This document shows, piece after piece, positions 7,765 to 17,002 of a stretch of 64,000 bases of DNA. Both the position numbers and the translations under genes were made by a program. Numbering within the stretch: the stretch's first letter is position 1; each line of letters begins with the position of its first letter. The stretch lies in the NCBI RefSeq assembly GCF_959029255.1, contig NZ_CAUFUE010000014.1:1-64000 (forward strand). Reading direction: 5' to 3'. The notes under the pieces are model-generated. The model searched no databases, was not told the origin of the DNA, and was given only the letters and a program-made list of their open reading frames with translations. The stretch comes from an uncultured Bacteroides sp. (GTDB taxonomy: Bacteria; Bacteroidota; Bacteroidia; Bacteroidales; Bacteroidaceae).

Positions 7765-9717
7765 ATGAAACGAAAAAATCTCATTTTAGCTTTGAGCGTA
7801 TTACTTATTGCACAGTCTTCCGTTGCACAGAAGGCAGTGATTGATACGGTACATTTACGGTTTAATATCGACAGTGTGGGTTTGGAAGAAGTTGTAGTAA
7901 AAGGGCGCAAGACACCCGCTGCAAACAGTCGTTGGAACGACATGCATCCGGTGGAACTGGTTACGGTGGGCGGTGCAAACGGTGACCTCTATAAGGCATT
8001 GCAAACTTTGCCAGGTACGCAGGTGCAGGGAGAAACCGGTGAACTACTGGTGCGGGGTGGAAGCAGTGCCGAAACACAGACATATATAGACGGTATGCAC
8101 GTTCTTAATCCTTATACTTCAAACGGAATCAATACGCCTTCACGCAGCCGCTATTCTACATTTATGTTCAGTGGAGTTAATTTATCTTCGGGAGGTGCTT
8201 CATTGGAATACGGCGAGGCGCTTTCGGCAGTACTTCCTTTGGAAACGAAAGATTATAGCAAGGTTAATAAATTGGGTGTCAATGCTTCTGTGGTCGGCTT
8301 GGGTGGTGGTGGAACGCGTACTTTCGATAAAGGTTCGCTTTCTATCGACTTGAATTACCAGAACTTGGGACTGTATGATAAGGTTTATTCCGGGCGAACG
8401 GACTTCGAGAAGCCTTATCACTTGTATTCCGCCGCCACTCAGTTCCGATATACTCCTGATGATGCAACTGTGCTGAAAATCTATGCGCAATATGACCGTA
8501 CGGACTTTTCCACTTATGAAGGGAGTGAGCGCAGGCTGTTTGGGCTGGGTGAGGATAATGTTTATCTGAATGCAACGTATCGGCATCGTACTCAGGAGGG
8601 GTGGAATTGGTTTGCCGGTGTTGCTTATTCTTATTATAAACAGAAAATAGGCGGAGCGGTAACTGCGGGCGATAGTTGGTTGGAAAGCCAACAGGAAGTC
8701 CATCTGAAAGCTAAAGCTTATAAACGTTTGTCGCGGCCTTTCCGTCTGGATATGGGATTGGAGAGTTATATCCGTCGTTACGAAAATCGTTATCACCTTT
8801 CCGGTGTAGACGACTACAACCGGATGTTTCCTGTTATGGGTGCCGGATTTTTTTCTGCAACCTATTATCCTCTGGAACAGTTGAAAGCGGAACTCTCTTT
8901 CCGTGCGGAATATGTTTCGTTGAGCCGGAAAATGAATTTCTCACCTCGTTTGGCGGTAAACTACTATTGGGGGGATGTGATGTTGTCGGGAGTATTGGGA
9001 CGTTATACGCAACTTCCTGAGAACAAATATCTTGTAAGAAAGCCTGAACTCGAGTCGGAAACCTGTATGCAATATAATTTAGGTGCACAGTACGAACATC
9101 AAGGCCGTTTCTATAAAGCGGAATTGTATTATAAAGATTATAATCGTTTGGCATTGGTGGAGACCCGTAAGGAAACGGAGCAAGTCGAACGAGAGCCGGA
9201 AGCGCCGATGACATTTCTCACTTCGAATGGATACGGTTATAGTAAGGGTATCGACCTGTTCTTTCGTGACCGTGTATTATTAAAAGATTTTGAATACGAG
9301 TTATCTTATACCTATAATATCTCCAAACGTAAATTTCAGGAGTATGTTGAGATGACAATGCCTCAGTATGCTACCCGCCATAATGCGTCGGTTGTTATTA
9401 AATATTCCATCCGTCGGCTGCATACCATAATCGGTTTGACTAACCGTTTCAGTAGCGGTCGTCCTTATCACAATTCCGCTTTACCGGGATTGATGAACGA
9501 TGAAGTGAAACCCTATAACAGTCTCGATTTAGGTTTGACTTTTCTGCCTACAAAGAAAATCATTATCCATGCTTCCGCAACAAATATCCTCTGTCGTAAG
9601 AATGAGTTCGGAAAAGTGAATAATAAGGCGATTTTGGCTTCAAGCGATCACTTTTTTTACATTGGGATTTATATTACAATTGGGAAGAAAGCGGCTTATG
9701 ATGTATCTAATTTCTAA
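7765..9717 (+). CDS. TonB-dependent outer-membrane receptor
   Basis: A 650-residue outer-membrane protein. It has a signal peptide (MKRKNLILALSVLLIAQSSVAQ), a plug domain (LEEVVVKGRK...ALQTLPGTQVQGETGELLVRGG...YIDGMHVLNPY) and a beta-barrel ending in aromatic residues. It lacks the N-terminal carboxypeptidase-like domain of SusC proteins and no SusD lies nearby, so it resembles a stand-alone receptor, perhaps for a metal chelate or small ligand. The ligand is not predictable from sequence. It is shorter than SusC proteins, and its position suggests control by the upstream LytTR regulator. Confidence 0.88.
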   Translation: MKRKNLILALSVLLIAQSSVAQKAVIDTVHLRFNIDSVGLEEVVVKGRKTPAANSRWNDMHPVELVTVGGANGDLYKALQTLPGTQVQGETGELLVRGGSSAETQTYIDGMHVLNPYTSNGINTPSRSRYSTFMFSGVNLSSGGASLEYGEALSAVLPLETKDYSKVNKLGVNASVVGLGGGGTRTFDKGSLSIDLNYQNLGLYDKVYSGRTDFEKPYHLYSAATQFRYTPDDATVLKIYAQYDRTDFSTYEGSERRLFGLGEDNVYLNATYRHRTQEGWNWFAGVAYSYYKQKIGGAVTAGDSWLESQQEVHLKAKAYKRLSRPFRLDMGLESYIRRYENRYHLSGVDDYNRMFPVMGAGFFSATYYPLEQLKAELSFRAEYVSLSRKMNFSPRLAVNYYWGDVMLSGVLGRYTQLPENKYLVRKPELESETCMQYNLGAQYEHQGRFYKAELYYKDYNRLALVETRKETEQVEREPEAPMTFLTSNGYGYSKGIDLFFRDRVLLKDFEYELSYTYNISKRKFQEYVEMTMPQYATRHNASVVIKYSIRRLHTIIGLTNRFSSGRPYHNSALPGLMNDEVKPYNSLDLGLTFLPTKKIIIHASATNILCRKNEFGKVNNKAILASSDHFFYIGIYITIGKKAAYDVSNF

Positions 9718-9728
9718 ATGATAATTTA

Positions 9729-10057
9729 CCGGCGTAGCGCCGGAGCAGGGTTTCCCTTTCGGATGGGGTATTTTCAGACGCGGATGACGCAGATGCCGCA
9801 GATTTTAAAGCTGCGCTGTGTCTCTGATTTTTTCGACGCGGATTTAGCGGATTAAGCTGATTAAGTTGATTTTTTACTTTGTTGCTACTACTAAAAGAAT
9901 CTGCGTCATCTGTGTCATCTGCGTCTGAAAAATTAAAATCCGCTTAATCCGCCCAATCCGCGTCGAAAAAATTAAAACCTCTGTGACCTCTGTGTCCTCT
10001 GTGGTGAAAGAAGAATTCTTCATTCTTAGTTCTTCATTTCCCCAAATTCCCATTTAC
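9729..10057. repeat. Composite intergenic repeat with interleaved inverted arms
   Basis: The gap holds no gene. It starts close to the receptor stop codon with the palindrome CCGGCGTAGCGCCGG (9729-9743). Four arms follow in the order A (9771-9804), B (9828-9866), A-prime (9898-9934), B-prime (9933-9973). A pairs with A-prime and B with B-prime with only about three mismatches each, so the two stems interleave. All arms have a 9-bp rhythm (GACGCGGAT GACGCAGAT). It continues with CCTCTGTGA-type 9-mers (9978-10003) and a 44-bp module (10014-10057) that is identical at 20429-20472. Confidence 0.8.
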
Positions 10058-10101
10058 ATAATTGATTATTCTTGAATTATTACTTAACTTTTAAAAACTT
10101 A

Positions 10102-10521
10102 ATGAACATGAGAACAATGATGATTATTTTAGTGACACTGTTTCACGTAGCTTTCGGTTTATTGTCTGCCCAAAACCTTACTATTGAAGTGCGTGACATT
10201 GAAAAGGTAGATGGTCGGCTCTATGTAGCAATCTACAACTCCGATGAAACCTTTCTGAAAAAGCCTTTAGCAGGTTTTCGAGTAGAAGTGAAAGATAAAG
10301 CCGTTTCAATCCCTTGCCAAGGACTTCCGACCGGAACGTATGCCGTTTCTCTTTTTCAGGACGAGAACGATAATGGGAAACTGGATACGGGAGCTTTTGG
10401 CATTCCGGTGGAGAAATTCGGCTTCAGTAACGATGCCGAAGGTGTAATGGGTCCCCCCACCTGGAAGAAATGTTGCTTTACTTTCTCCGCTGATACAACT
10501 TTGGTGATACATTTGAAATAG
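10102..10521 (+). CDS. Secreted DUF2141 protein
   Basis: A 139-residue exported protein with a signal peptide (MRTMMIILVTLFHVAFGLLSAQ). A compact beta domain of the DUF2141 family follows. Its hallmarks are GRLYVAIYNS near the start, LPTGTYAVSLFQDENDNGKLD and a C-terminal FGFSNDA...GPPTW motif. The DENDNGKLD loop looks like a calcium-binding site. Function is unknown; family members are extracytoplasmic. The codon at 10072 is TTG, so I use the ATG at 10102, with 10108 also possible. A second DUF2141-like gene occurs at 17223. Confidence 0.85.
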   Translation: MNMRTMMIILVTLFHVAFGLLSAQNLTIEVRDIEKVDGRLYVAIYNSDETFLKKPLAGFRVEVKDKAVSIPCQGLPTGTYAVSLFQDENDNGKLDTGAFGIPVEKFGFSNDAEGVMGPPTWKKCCFTFSADTTLVIHLK

Positions 10522-10539
10522 ACTTTCAAATATATTTCC

Positions 10540-10547
10540 TAAATTTG
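10540..10547 (+). promoter_or_regulatory. -7 box TAAATTTG
   Basis: A match to TAnnTTTG 26 bases before the ATG at 10574. Confidence 0.5.
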
Positions 10548-10573
10548 TAGCTCAACCTCAATAATATTTGCTT

Positions 10574-13258
10574 ATGAAACGAGCTACACGACTCCTTGGG
10601 ATAGGCTGTTTGATATGTATTCTTGCCTCTTGTGGCAAATCCCATTTTATGACGGATGCATCTTACCGCCAACGCGTGGAACAAGATTTCCAACAGAAAA
10701 AAACATTAATGCCGCAAGGTAGTGATATGTTTACCATATTCGATACGGATTTGTCTACGTACGAGCGGGAAGCGCTGGAATTTCTCTATGCCTATATGCC
10801 TTTGGCGGATATTACAGACTATCCCGGAGAGTTTCATTTGATGAATGTTCGTGCCGCGCAGCAGGTTGCCCGTGAAATGCCTTGGGGGAAAACAATTCCC
10901 GAAGAGTTGTTTCGCCACTTTGTGCTTCCGGTACGGGTGAATAATGAGTCCCTGGATAGCGCACGGGTGGTGTTCTATAAAGAACTGAAAGACCGGGTGA
11001 AGTCTCTGTCCCTGTACGATGCAATTCTGGAAGTGAACCATTGGTGCCATGAGAAGGCTATTTATACTCCTTCCGATGCACGTACAAGCTCTCCGCTGGC
11101 AACGGTTCGCACTGCTTATGGGCGGTGTGGTGAAGAATCTACTTTTTTGGTTGCCGCCCTTCGTTCGGTAGGCATTCCGGCAAGACAGGTCTATACACCC
11201 CGATGGGCGCATACGGATGACAACCATGCCTGGGTAGAAGCGTGGGCCGATGGAAAATGGTATTTCCTTGGAGCTTGCGAGCCGGAACCGGTACTGAATT
11301 TGGGTTGGTTCAATGCTCCTGCCAGCCGGGGTATGTTGATGCATACTAAAGTTTTCGGACGTTATGAGGGGGCGGAGGAAGTGATGTCCGTCAATCCCAA
11401 TTATACGGAAATCAATGTGATTGATAATTATGCTCCTACTGCCAAAGTTACGGTGACTGTAGTGGATGAAGAGGGCAAGCCGGTTCCTGATGCACAGGTG
11501 GAATTTAAGTTATATAACTATGCTGAGTTTTATACCGTGGCTGCTAAGCATACTGGTGCTGACGGTACTTGCGGACTTACTGCCGGTAAAGGTGATATGC
11601 TGGTATGGGCATCGAAGGATGGATGTTTCGGCTTTTCCAAGCTTTCTTTCGGTAAGCAGCCGGAACTGACGGTGAAGCTTGATAAAAAAGAAGGAGATAG
11701 TTTTGCGGTGGATTTCGATATTGTACCTCCTGTGGAGAGTGCAAACCTTCCTGAAGTGACTCCGGAACAACGTACAGAGAATGATAAGAGGCTGGCGCAT
11801 GAGGATTCTATCCGCAATGCATACGTAGCTACATTCATGTCGGAAAAGTCAGCTCGTGATTTTGCGAAGCGATATAAACTGGATGAGGATGCGGTAGCCA
11901 AGCTTTTAGTTGCTTCCCGTGGCAATCATGGGGTTATTTCTAATTTCATGGCACGTTTGCGTTCCGATAAATCCAAGAAAGGCGGTATTGACCTGCTGCA
12001 ACGGATATCGGCGAAAGACCTTCGTGATGTCAGTTTGGAAGTGCTGATAGATCACATGCAGTCTCGTGTACGTACGAATGCCGAATATTTCCGTAAATAT
12101 GTTCGCAATCCGCGTGTAAGCAATGAAATGTTGACCCCCTACAAGGCTTTCTTTGGTAAAGTTGTTCCGAAGGAAGAGGCCGAGGCATACGTGGCGGAAC
12201 CGATGAAACTGGTGGCATGGGTGGCAGAGAATATCCGGGTGAACAAGGAGTGTAATTTAGGTGGGGCTCCCATCTCTCCTGAGGGTGTATGGAAGTCGCG
12301 TATGGCGGACAAACATAGTCGGGATATCTTTTTCGTTTCCATGGCACGCAGTATGGGCATTCCTGCCCGTATTGATGAAGTGACGGGGAAGGTTCAGTTG
12401 ATAACGGACGAAGGTGCTTTAGATGTAAGTTTCGATAAAACATTGTCCGAAGAGCAATTGCATCAGAAAGGTAAACTTGTAGCTGAGTATTCTCCGATTA
12501 AGTTGCTGGACGATCCTAAATATTATTCTCATTTCACCCTGTCAAAAATAACTCCTCAAGGTAGTTTACAGTTGCTCACATACGATGAAGGTGATATCGA
12601 TATGGGCGGTGGTGCTACATGGAGTAATTTATTGAAGAAAGGAACAGAATTGGATGCCGGTGATTATGTTTTGGTAACGGGTACACGTCTAGCCAGTGGT
12701 GGAGTGCTTTCCAAAGCTACATCATTCCGTGTGATGCCGGGGCAAACCACTCATGTTAAGTTGGCAATGCGTGAAAGTGAAGATGATGTACAGGTTATCG
12801 GGAATTTCAATTCGGAATCTCTCTTCACTCCTTTGTCCGATGATTTCACTCCGGATATATCGTCTAAACAGAGTTTATTACAGGCGTGCGGACGTGGTTA
12901 TTTCGTAGTGGGAATATTGGGTGTGAATCAAGAACCTACCAATCATGCCCTACGTGATATTGCTGCTTTCAAAACGGATTTGGAAAAATGGGGTCGGAAG
13001 ATGGTATTGCTTTTCCCCGATGAGGTACAATCTAAGAAGTTTGTAAAGGATGCCTTCCCCGATTTGCCGTCCACTATTATATATGGGATAGATACGGATG
13101 GTATTTCCGGTCAGATAGCCGAAGCCATGAAGCTGAAACACAAAGACAGCTTGCCAATATTTATCATAGCCGATACATTCAACCGGGTAGTGTTTATCTC
13201 ACAAGGATATACCATTGGTTTGGGTGAGCAGTTGATGAAGGTGGTGAAGGGATTATAA
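10574..13258 (+). CDS. Transglutaminase-like lipoprotein with Ig-like and thioredoxin-like domains
   Basis: An 894-residue lipoprotein (lipobox ILASC). Residues about 100-240 form a transglutaminase-like domain with Cys185 in GRCGEESTF and His218 in DDNHAWVEAW. The expected Asp position reads GACEPE, so the third residue is not Asp. A prealbumin or carboxypeptidase-regulatory-like beta domain follows (about 290-380, VTVTVVDEEGKPVPDAQVEF). A second, degenerate transglutaminase-like segment (DIFFVSMARSMGIPARID) lacks a Cys. The C-terminus (about 770-894) looks like a thioredoxin-like fold without a CxxC. It is probably a surface or periplasmic protein hydrolase or cross-linking enzyme; the substrate is unknown. 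The start is ATG 10574; the in-frame codon at 10568 is TTG. Confidence 0.82.
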   Translation: MKRATRLLGIGCLICILASCGKSHFMTDASYRQRVEQDFQQKKTLMPQGSDMFTIFDTDLSTYEREALEFLYAYMPLADITDYPGEFHLMNVRAAQQVAREMPWGKTIPEELFRHFVLPVRVNNESLDSARVVFYKELKDRVKSLSLYDAILEVNHWCHEKAIYTPSDARTSSPLATVRTAYGRCGEESTFLVAALRSVGIPARQVYTPRWAHTDDNHAWVEAWADGKWYFLGACEPEPVLNLGWFNAPASRGMLMHTKVFGRYEGAEEVMSVNPNYTEINVIDNYAPTAKVTVTVVDEEGKPVPDAQVEFKLYNYAEFYTVAAKHTGADGTCGLTAGKGDMLVWASKDGCFGFSKLSFGKQPELTVKLDKKEGDSFAVDFDIVPPVESANLPEVTPEQRTENDKRLAHEDSIRNAYVATFMSEKSARDFAKRYKLDEDAVAKLLVASRGNHGVISNFMARLRSDKSKKGGIDLLQRISAKDLRDVSLEVLIDHMQSRVRTNAEYFRKYVRNPRVSNEMLTPYKAFFGKVVPKEEAEAYVAEPMKLVAWVAENIRVNKECNLGGAPISPEGVWKSRMADKHSRDIFFVSMARSMGIPARIDEVTGKVQLITDEGALDVSFDKTLSEEQLHQKGKLVAEYSPIKLLDDPKYYSHFTLSKITPQGSLQLLTYDEGDIDMGGGATWSNLLKKGTELDAGDYVLVTGTRLASGGVLSKATSFRVMPGQTTHVKLAMRESEDDVQVIGNFNSESLFTPLSDDFTPDISSKQSLLQACGRGYFVVGILGVNQEPTNHALRDIAAFKTDLEKWGRKMVLLFPDEVQSKKFVKDAFPDLPSTIIYGIDTDGISGQIAEAMKLKHKDSLPIFIIADTFNRVVFISQGYTIGLGEQLMKVVKGL

Positions 13259-13270
13259 ATGGGAATTTAG

Positions 13271-13433
13271 TTTTTGAAGGAGTTATCGCTTCGCTCAGGG
13301 AGTTAGAGGGAGTTAGAGGGAGTTAAAGGCCGATACTTTTGCTTGTAATAGGCAATAATCAGGCTAGACTATTGGCCTTTAACTCCCTGAGCGAAGCGAT
13401 AACTCCTTCTAACTCCCTTTAACTCCTTCAAAG
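13271..13433. repeat. Large intergenic inverted repeat with 10-bp units
   Basis: The left arm (13271-13331) and right arm (13374-13433) consist of GGGAGTTAGA-type 10-mers plus the shared block ATCGCTTCGCTCAGGGAG. The right arm is the reverse complement, but with the block shifted by two units. It fills the gap between the convergent transglutaminase and cutC genes. The left end (TAAATGGGAATT) begins at the stop codon. Confidence 0.82.
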
Positions 13434-13442
13434 AATAAATTA

Positions 13443-14195
13443 TCATTTTTCTCTGCAATTTTCAATCGTTCTTTTTACCCTTTCCGCCGTTGTCACATTT
13501 CGTTCGTACTCATCGATATGTATCGTTCCTCCCATTGAGACAGCCTCATTATGGTATTTCATCCCACTCCTCATTGTTTCCCTTGCTGAGAAATGAAACT
13601 CATGAATACCTGTCTCTTTGGCAATATGTGCAATGTTTGTTTCATTCACACCGCAACCGGCCAATAAGATGATACGCCCTGCCGCCTGTTTCTCAAGTTC
13701 TTTCAACAGTGGAATACCTTGTTCCGCCGTGGGTTGCTGTCCGGAAGTAAGAATGCGGTTACAACCTAAACCGATAATATCCTCTAAAGCTTTTTGAGGA
13801 TTGCGGCATACGTCAAAAGCACGATGAAACGTTATGGACATATCTCCTGCCGCTTCCATCAATTGTTTCATGAGCGTGATATCTATATCACCTTCTGCCG
13901 TAAGACAACCGAAAACCACTCCGTCAGCACCTAACTGGCGTGCATTATCGATGTCTTTCAACATGATACGTTGCTCAAGTGGTGAGTAAAGGAAATCACC
14001 GCCGCGAGGACGGATAATAACATGTAATTTCGTTGTGTTTAAAATTTCCCGAGCTATGATTATATCACCGTATGAAGGAGTAGTTCCCCCTTCAGGGATA
14101 CCGGCACATAGCTCTACACGATTGGCACCGCCCGCTTGTGCGGCAATGCAGCTTTCTACGGAATTGGCGCAGATTTCAAATAGACAATCTTCCAT
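13443..14195 (-). CDS. cutC: CutC family protein
   Basis: A 250-residue TIM-barrel protein of the CutC family, historically named for copper homeostasis, though the true role is debated. Recognisable segments are FEICANSVESCIAAQAGGA at the N-terminus, RVELCAGIPEGGTTPSYG, VIIRPRGGDFLYS, GADGVVFGCL, ITFHRAFDVC and RILTSGQ. A longer frame exists, but its first codon (14219) is TTG, and the -7 box at 14229-14236 would leave almost no leader. The ATG at 14195 gives the conserved N-terminus. The gene converges with the transglutaminase lipoprotein across a large inverted repeat. Confidence 0.93.
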   Translation of the reverse strand: MEDCLFEICANSVESCIAAQAGGANRVELCAGIPEGGTTPSYGDIIIAREILNTTKLHVIIRPRGGDFLYSPLEQRIMLKDIDNARQLGADGVVFGCLTAEGDIDITLMKQLMEAAGDMSITFHRAFDVCRNPQKALEDIIGLGCNRILTSGQQPTAEQGIPLLKELEKQAAGRIILLAGCGVNETNIAHIAKETGIHEFHFSARETMRSGMKYHNEAVSMGGTIHIDEYERNVTTAERVKRTIENCREK

Positions 14196-14228
14196 ACATT
14201 CATTATTTATTCTGTGCAAAAAAAACTA

Positions 14229-14236
14229 CAAAAGTA
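14229..14236 (-). promoter_or_regulatory. -7 box TACTTTTG
   Basis: CAAAAGTA on the plus strand; it predicts a leader of about 28 bases for cutC. Confidence 0.55.
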
Positions 14237-14310
14237 CCTGCAATGGTATCTCCGATAATATTTGCAAAAATAAGAAAACTCTGCGACCTCTTTGTTCTTT
14301 GCAGTAAATA

Positions 14311-14340
14311 AAAAGGGTGGATTTTTACATCCACCCTTTT
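14311..14340 (-). terminator. Rho-independent terminator after rny
   Basis: AAAAGGGTGGAT (14311-14322) pairs perfectly with ATCCACCCTTTT (14329-14340), followed on the minus strand by further T residues. A degenerate CTCTGCGAC-type 9-mer repeat lies just beyond (14280-14306). Confidence 0.88.
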
Positions 14341-14370
14341 CCATCTATTTATTCTAGAACAACTCTTTTC

Positions 14371-15909
14371 TTACTTCGCATAGCTTACCGCACGTGTTTC
14401 ACGGATAACGGTAATCTTCACCTGACCCGGATAAGTCATCTCATCCTGAATCTTCTTGGCTATTTCTCCGGAAAGGTTCTCGGTTGCTTTATCATCAATC
14501 TTATCCGCACCTACAATTACGCGCAATTCGCGTCCTGCCTGAATAGCGTATGTTTTCGTTACGCCCGGATAAGACATTGCCAACTGCTCAAGGTCATTCA
14601 AACGTTTGATATAAGCTTCTACGATTTCACGGCGTGCCCCCGGACGTGCACCGGAGATAGCATCACAAACCTGTACGATAGGAGCAAGCAAGGTATTCAT
14701 TTCCACTTCATCGTGGTGAGCGCCGATAGCATTACAGATATCCGGCTTCTCCTTGAATTTTTCGGCGAGCTTCATACCATAAAGCGCGTGCGGCAATTCC
14801 GGTTCTTCGTCAGGCACTTTACCTATATCATGCAACAATCCTGCACGTTTTGCTTTCTTCGGGTTCAATCCCAGTTCCGATGCCATCACGGCGCAAAGAT
14901 TGGCCGTTTCACGAGCATGCTGCAACAAGTTCTGACCGTATGAAGAACGATATTTCATCTTACCGATGATACGGATAAGTTCAGGATGCAAACCGTGGAT
15001 ACCCAAATCGATAGTGGTACGCTTACCGGTTTCAATGATTTCTTCCTCTACCTGCTTACGTACCTTGGCTACCACTTCCTCGATACGTGCCGGATGAATA
15101 CGTCCGTCCGTAACGAGCTGATGCAATGCCAGTCGAGCCACTTCACGGCGAACCGGGTCGAAAGCCGATAAAACAATCGCTTCCGGAGTATCGTCTACAA
15201 CGATTTCAACACCGGTAGCAGCCTCCAAAGCACGGATGTTACGTCCTTCACGGCCGATGATACGTCCCTTGATTTCATCCGATTCGATATGGAATACCGT
15301 TACGGAGTTCTCGATAGCCGTTTCAGTGGCTACACGTTGTATAGACTGTATCACGATACGTTTCGCTTCTTTGCTTGCCGTCAGTTTGGCATCATCCATA
15401 ATATCATTGATGAAAGATTGAGCCTGTGTTTTAGCTTCTTCTTTCAAAGACTCTACCATCCGCTCCTTTGCTTCTTCGGCAGACAGACCGGAAATAGCTT
15501 CCAGTTTCTCTATCTCCTGACGTTGCATGTGGTCCAGTTCTTCTTTCTTCTTGTCAACGATTACCAGTTGAGCTTCCAGGTTTTCCTTTACTGCCTCAGC
15601 TTCCATCTTCTTACGCTGGATTTCTTCCTGGCGTTGGTTCAGCACCAATTCACGCTGCTTTAGCTTATTTTCCGCTTGCTGTATCTTTTGGTTGCGGATG
15701 GCTACTTCTTTTTCCAAGTCTGCTTTCTTGTTCAGGAATTTTTCCTTTACTTCCAGCAACTTATTCTTTTTAATTACTTCCGCTTCAGTCTCGGCTTCTT
15801 TCAGGATACTGTCGTACTTGGACTTCAAGCCATGCTTGAAGAACAAATAGGAAGCAAATCCTCCGACGATGAGGCAGGCAATGGATACTACTATTGTAAC
15901 TACTGTCAT
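14371..15909 (-). CDS. rny: Ribonuclease Y
   Basis: A 512-residue endoribonuclease that starts mRNA decay at the membrane. In order: an N-terminal membrane anchor ([22 protein letters not shown]), a long Lys/Glu-rich coiled coil (about 30-180), a KH RNA-binding domain ([17 protein letters not shown]), and an HD phosphodiesterase domain with paired HARE and LLHDIGK metal ligands and GAHHDEVE. Length matches the family. I use the ATG at 15909, which begins the anchor; the longer frame from 15969 runs back through a hairpin. It lies downstream of zapA and a coiled-coil gene, possibly with read-through past the structured element at 15937-15992. Confidence 0.96.
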   Translation of the reverse strand: MTVVTIVVSIACLIVGGFASYLFFKHGLKSKYDSILKEAETEAEVIKKNKLLEVKEKFLNKKADLEKEVAIRNQKIQQAENKLKQRELVLNQRQEEIQRKKMEAEAVKENLEAQLVIVDKKKEELDHMQRQEIEKLEAISGLSAEEAKERMVESLKEEAKTQAQSFINDIMDDAKLTASKEAKRIVIQSIQRVATETAIENSVTVFHIESDEIKGRIIGREGRNIRALEAATGVEIVVDDTPEAIVLSAFDPVRREVARLALHQLVTDGRIHPARIEEVVAKVRKQVEEEIIETGKRTTIDLGIHGLHPELIRIIGKMKYRSSYGQNLLQHARETANLCAVMASELGLNPKKAKRAGLLHDIGKVPDEEPELPHALYGMKLAEKFKEKPDICNAIGAHHDEVEMNTLLAPIVQVCDAISGARPGARREIVEAYIKRLNDLEQLAMSYPGVTKTYAIQAGRELRVIVGADKIDDKATENLSGEIAKKIQDEMTYPGQVKITVIRETRAVSYAK

Positions 15910-15936
15910 TTTATTAATTTGTTTTAAGTATATAAA

Positions 15937-15992
15937 TAAAAAACACTGCATAAAAGCCAGTCCCGCCAAAGGGATTGAGCTTTTGTACAGTG
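15937..15992 (-). terminator. Long bulged hairpin plus U run between zapA and rny
   Basis: On the minus strand CACTG...CAGTG encloses AAAAGC/GCTTTT and TCCC/GGGA around a 6-base loop, giving a stem of roughly 17 pairs with internal loops. An A run on the plus strand (15938-15943) gives the U tail. It acts as a terminator or attenuator between zapA and rny. Confidence 0.7.
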
Positions 15993-16040
15993 CGCGAATA
16001 TTATTTCTCTTATCAACCTGAACGGAAGAAAGGCTACTTA

Positions 16041-16328
16041 TTATTCTTTAAAATAGGCCTCCAATACTTCTGTCAGTTCTTTTATCTTATCCGTATAAGG
16101 TTCAGTATCATTACGTTCCTTCAATTGTAGATTCTCCAAAGCAAATTGATAGGCCACCATGGCTATTATTCTCTCCGGAGATACATTCTGATAATGTTCC
16201 CGATACGCATTGAGTCGGATATCCACCTGTTTGGCAGCTTCTCTTACCATTTCCTCATCCTCACGTTTAATCGTAAGGGGGTAGGAGGCTCCTGCCATTT
16301 GCAGGTTTATCTTTATTTTATCGTTCAT
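16041..16328 (-). CDS. zapA: Cell division protein ZapA
   Basis: A 95-residue cytoplasmic protein of the ZapA family, which cross-links FtsZ filaments at the division ring. The N-terminal globular part ([39 protein letters not shown]) is diagnostic; a C-terminal coiled coil ([14 protein letters not shown]...) follows. It lies 17 bases after a coiled-coil gene and upstream of rny on the same strand. Confidence 0.92.
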   Translation of the reverse strand: MNDKIKINLQMAGASYPLTIKREDEEMVREAAKQVDIRLNAYREHYQNVSPERIIAMVAYQFALENLQLKERNDTEPYTDKIKELTEVLEAYFKE

Positions 16329-16345
16329 ACATCTTATGTCTTCCT

Positions 16346-16639
16346 TTATTCATTCAACAAGGCGATGCATTTATCGACTTCACGCACTAATTTAGACAAT
16401 CGCAGCTTCGTCTCTTTTACGTCACTGCCGTTAAGGCTGATTGTCGTTGCTGTTTTTAGGTTCGTGTAGCTCAATTCCAGCTCCTTGTATTCTGCTTGTA
16501 CCTTCTCGCATTCTTCCTCTTTAGCTTCGAGAAGTTGCTTAAGTTCAGCATTTTCGCGCTTTAATTCATCGTGAAGATAGATTAAATGCCGCAATCTGGC
16601 TTCAAAGGTACTTAATAGCTTCTTTTCTTTGTCTGTCAT
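16346..16639 (-). CDS. Coiled-coil protein upstream of zapA
   Basis: A 97-residue protein, almost all coiled coil (TFEARLRHLIYLHDELKRENAELKQLLEAKEEE...). No family was recognised with certainty. The position directly before zapA and the ZapB-like composition make a division-related role an attractive inference, but it is not shown. The ATG at 16639 was chosen because a good promoter (16660-16689) sits just upstream; the longer frame would start upstream of that promoter. Confidence 0.75.
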   Translation of the reverse strand: MTDKEKKLLSTFEARLRHLIYLHDELKRENAELKQLLEAKEEECEKVQAEYKELELSYTNLKTATTISLNGSDVKETKLRLSKLVREVDKCIALLNE

Positions 16640-16659
16640 TACTACACCAAAATTGTACA

Positions 16660-16689
16660 CAAAAATACGATTTAGTTGGAGATTACAAA
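16660..16689 (-). promoter_or_regulatory. Promoter for the coiled-coil/zapA genes
   Basis: On the minus strand, TTTG (16686-16689) is followed after 18 bases by TATTTTTG (16660-16667). This is close to ideal and predicts a leader of about 14 bases. Confidence 0.75.
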
Positions 16690-16918
16690 AGCTTTTCAAA
16701 GAAAATATCTCTATAAAGCCTGATTATTGCGCTTTTTCCCTTATTTCTTCATTTTTTTGTAGAGGTTTTTATTGTTACAAACAGCTTTTCATGCTTTATG
16801 CGAATCAGGAGTTGATATTGGATGGCAATGGTTGGTTATGAAACAACCTTTGATTTGCATGCTGATGCAAACATCCTTCGTGCTTATATAAAGTACCTTT
16901 CGTTGCTTTATAAGCTTA

Positions 16919-17002
16919 GAACAAAGGCTTCATTCTTATAAATGAAGCTTTTGTTTTTATAAACGAAGACTTCATTTTTAAAAATGAAACCTTCATTTTA
17001 AG
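16919..17002. repeat. 21-bp-period array of palindromes (array 3)
   Basis: Units start near 16919, 16940, 16961 and 16982. They are variants of AATGAAGNCTTCATTTTTAT, so both the GAAG/CTTC palindrome and the period resemble arrays 1 and 2 although the core sequence differs. The 580-base gap (16640-17222) contains no other gene that I see. Confidence 0.72.

Noticed and set aside
8200..8796. 198-residue minus-strand ORF
   Set aside because: It lies within the TonB receptor and shows no domain; it is the shadow of the real gene.
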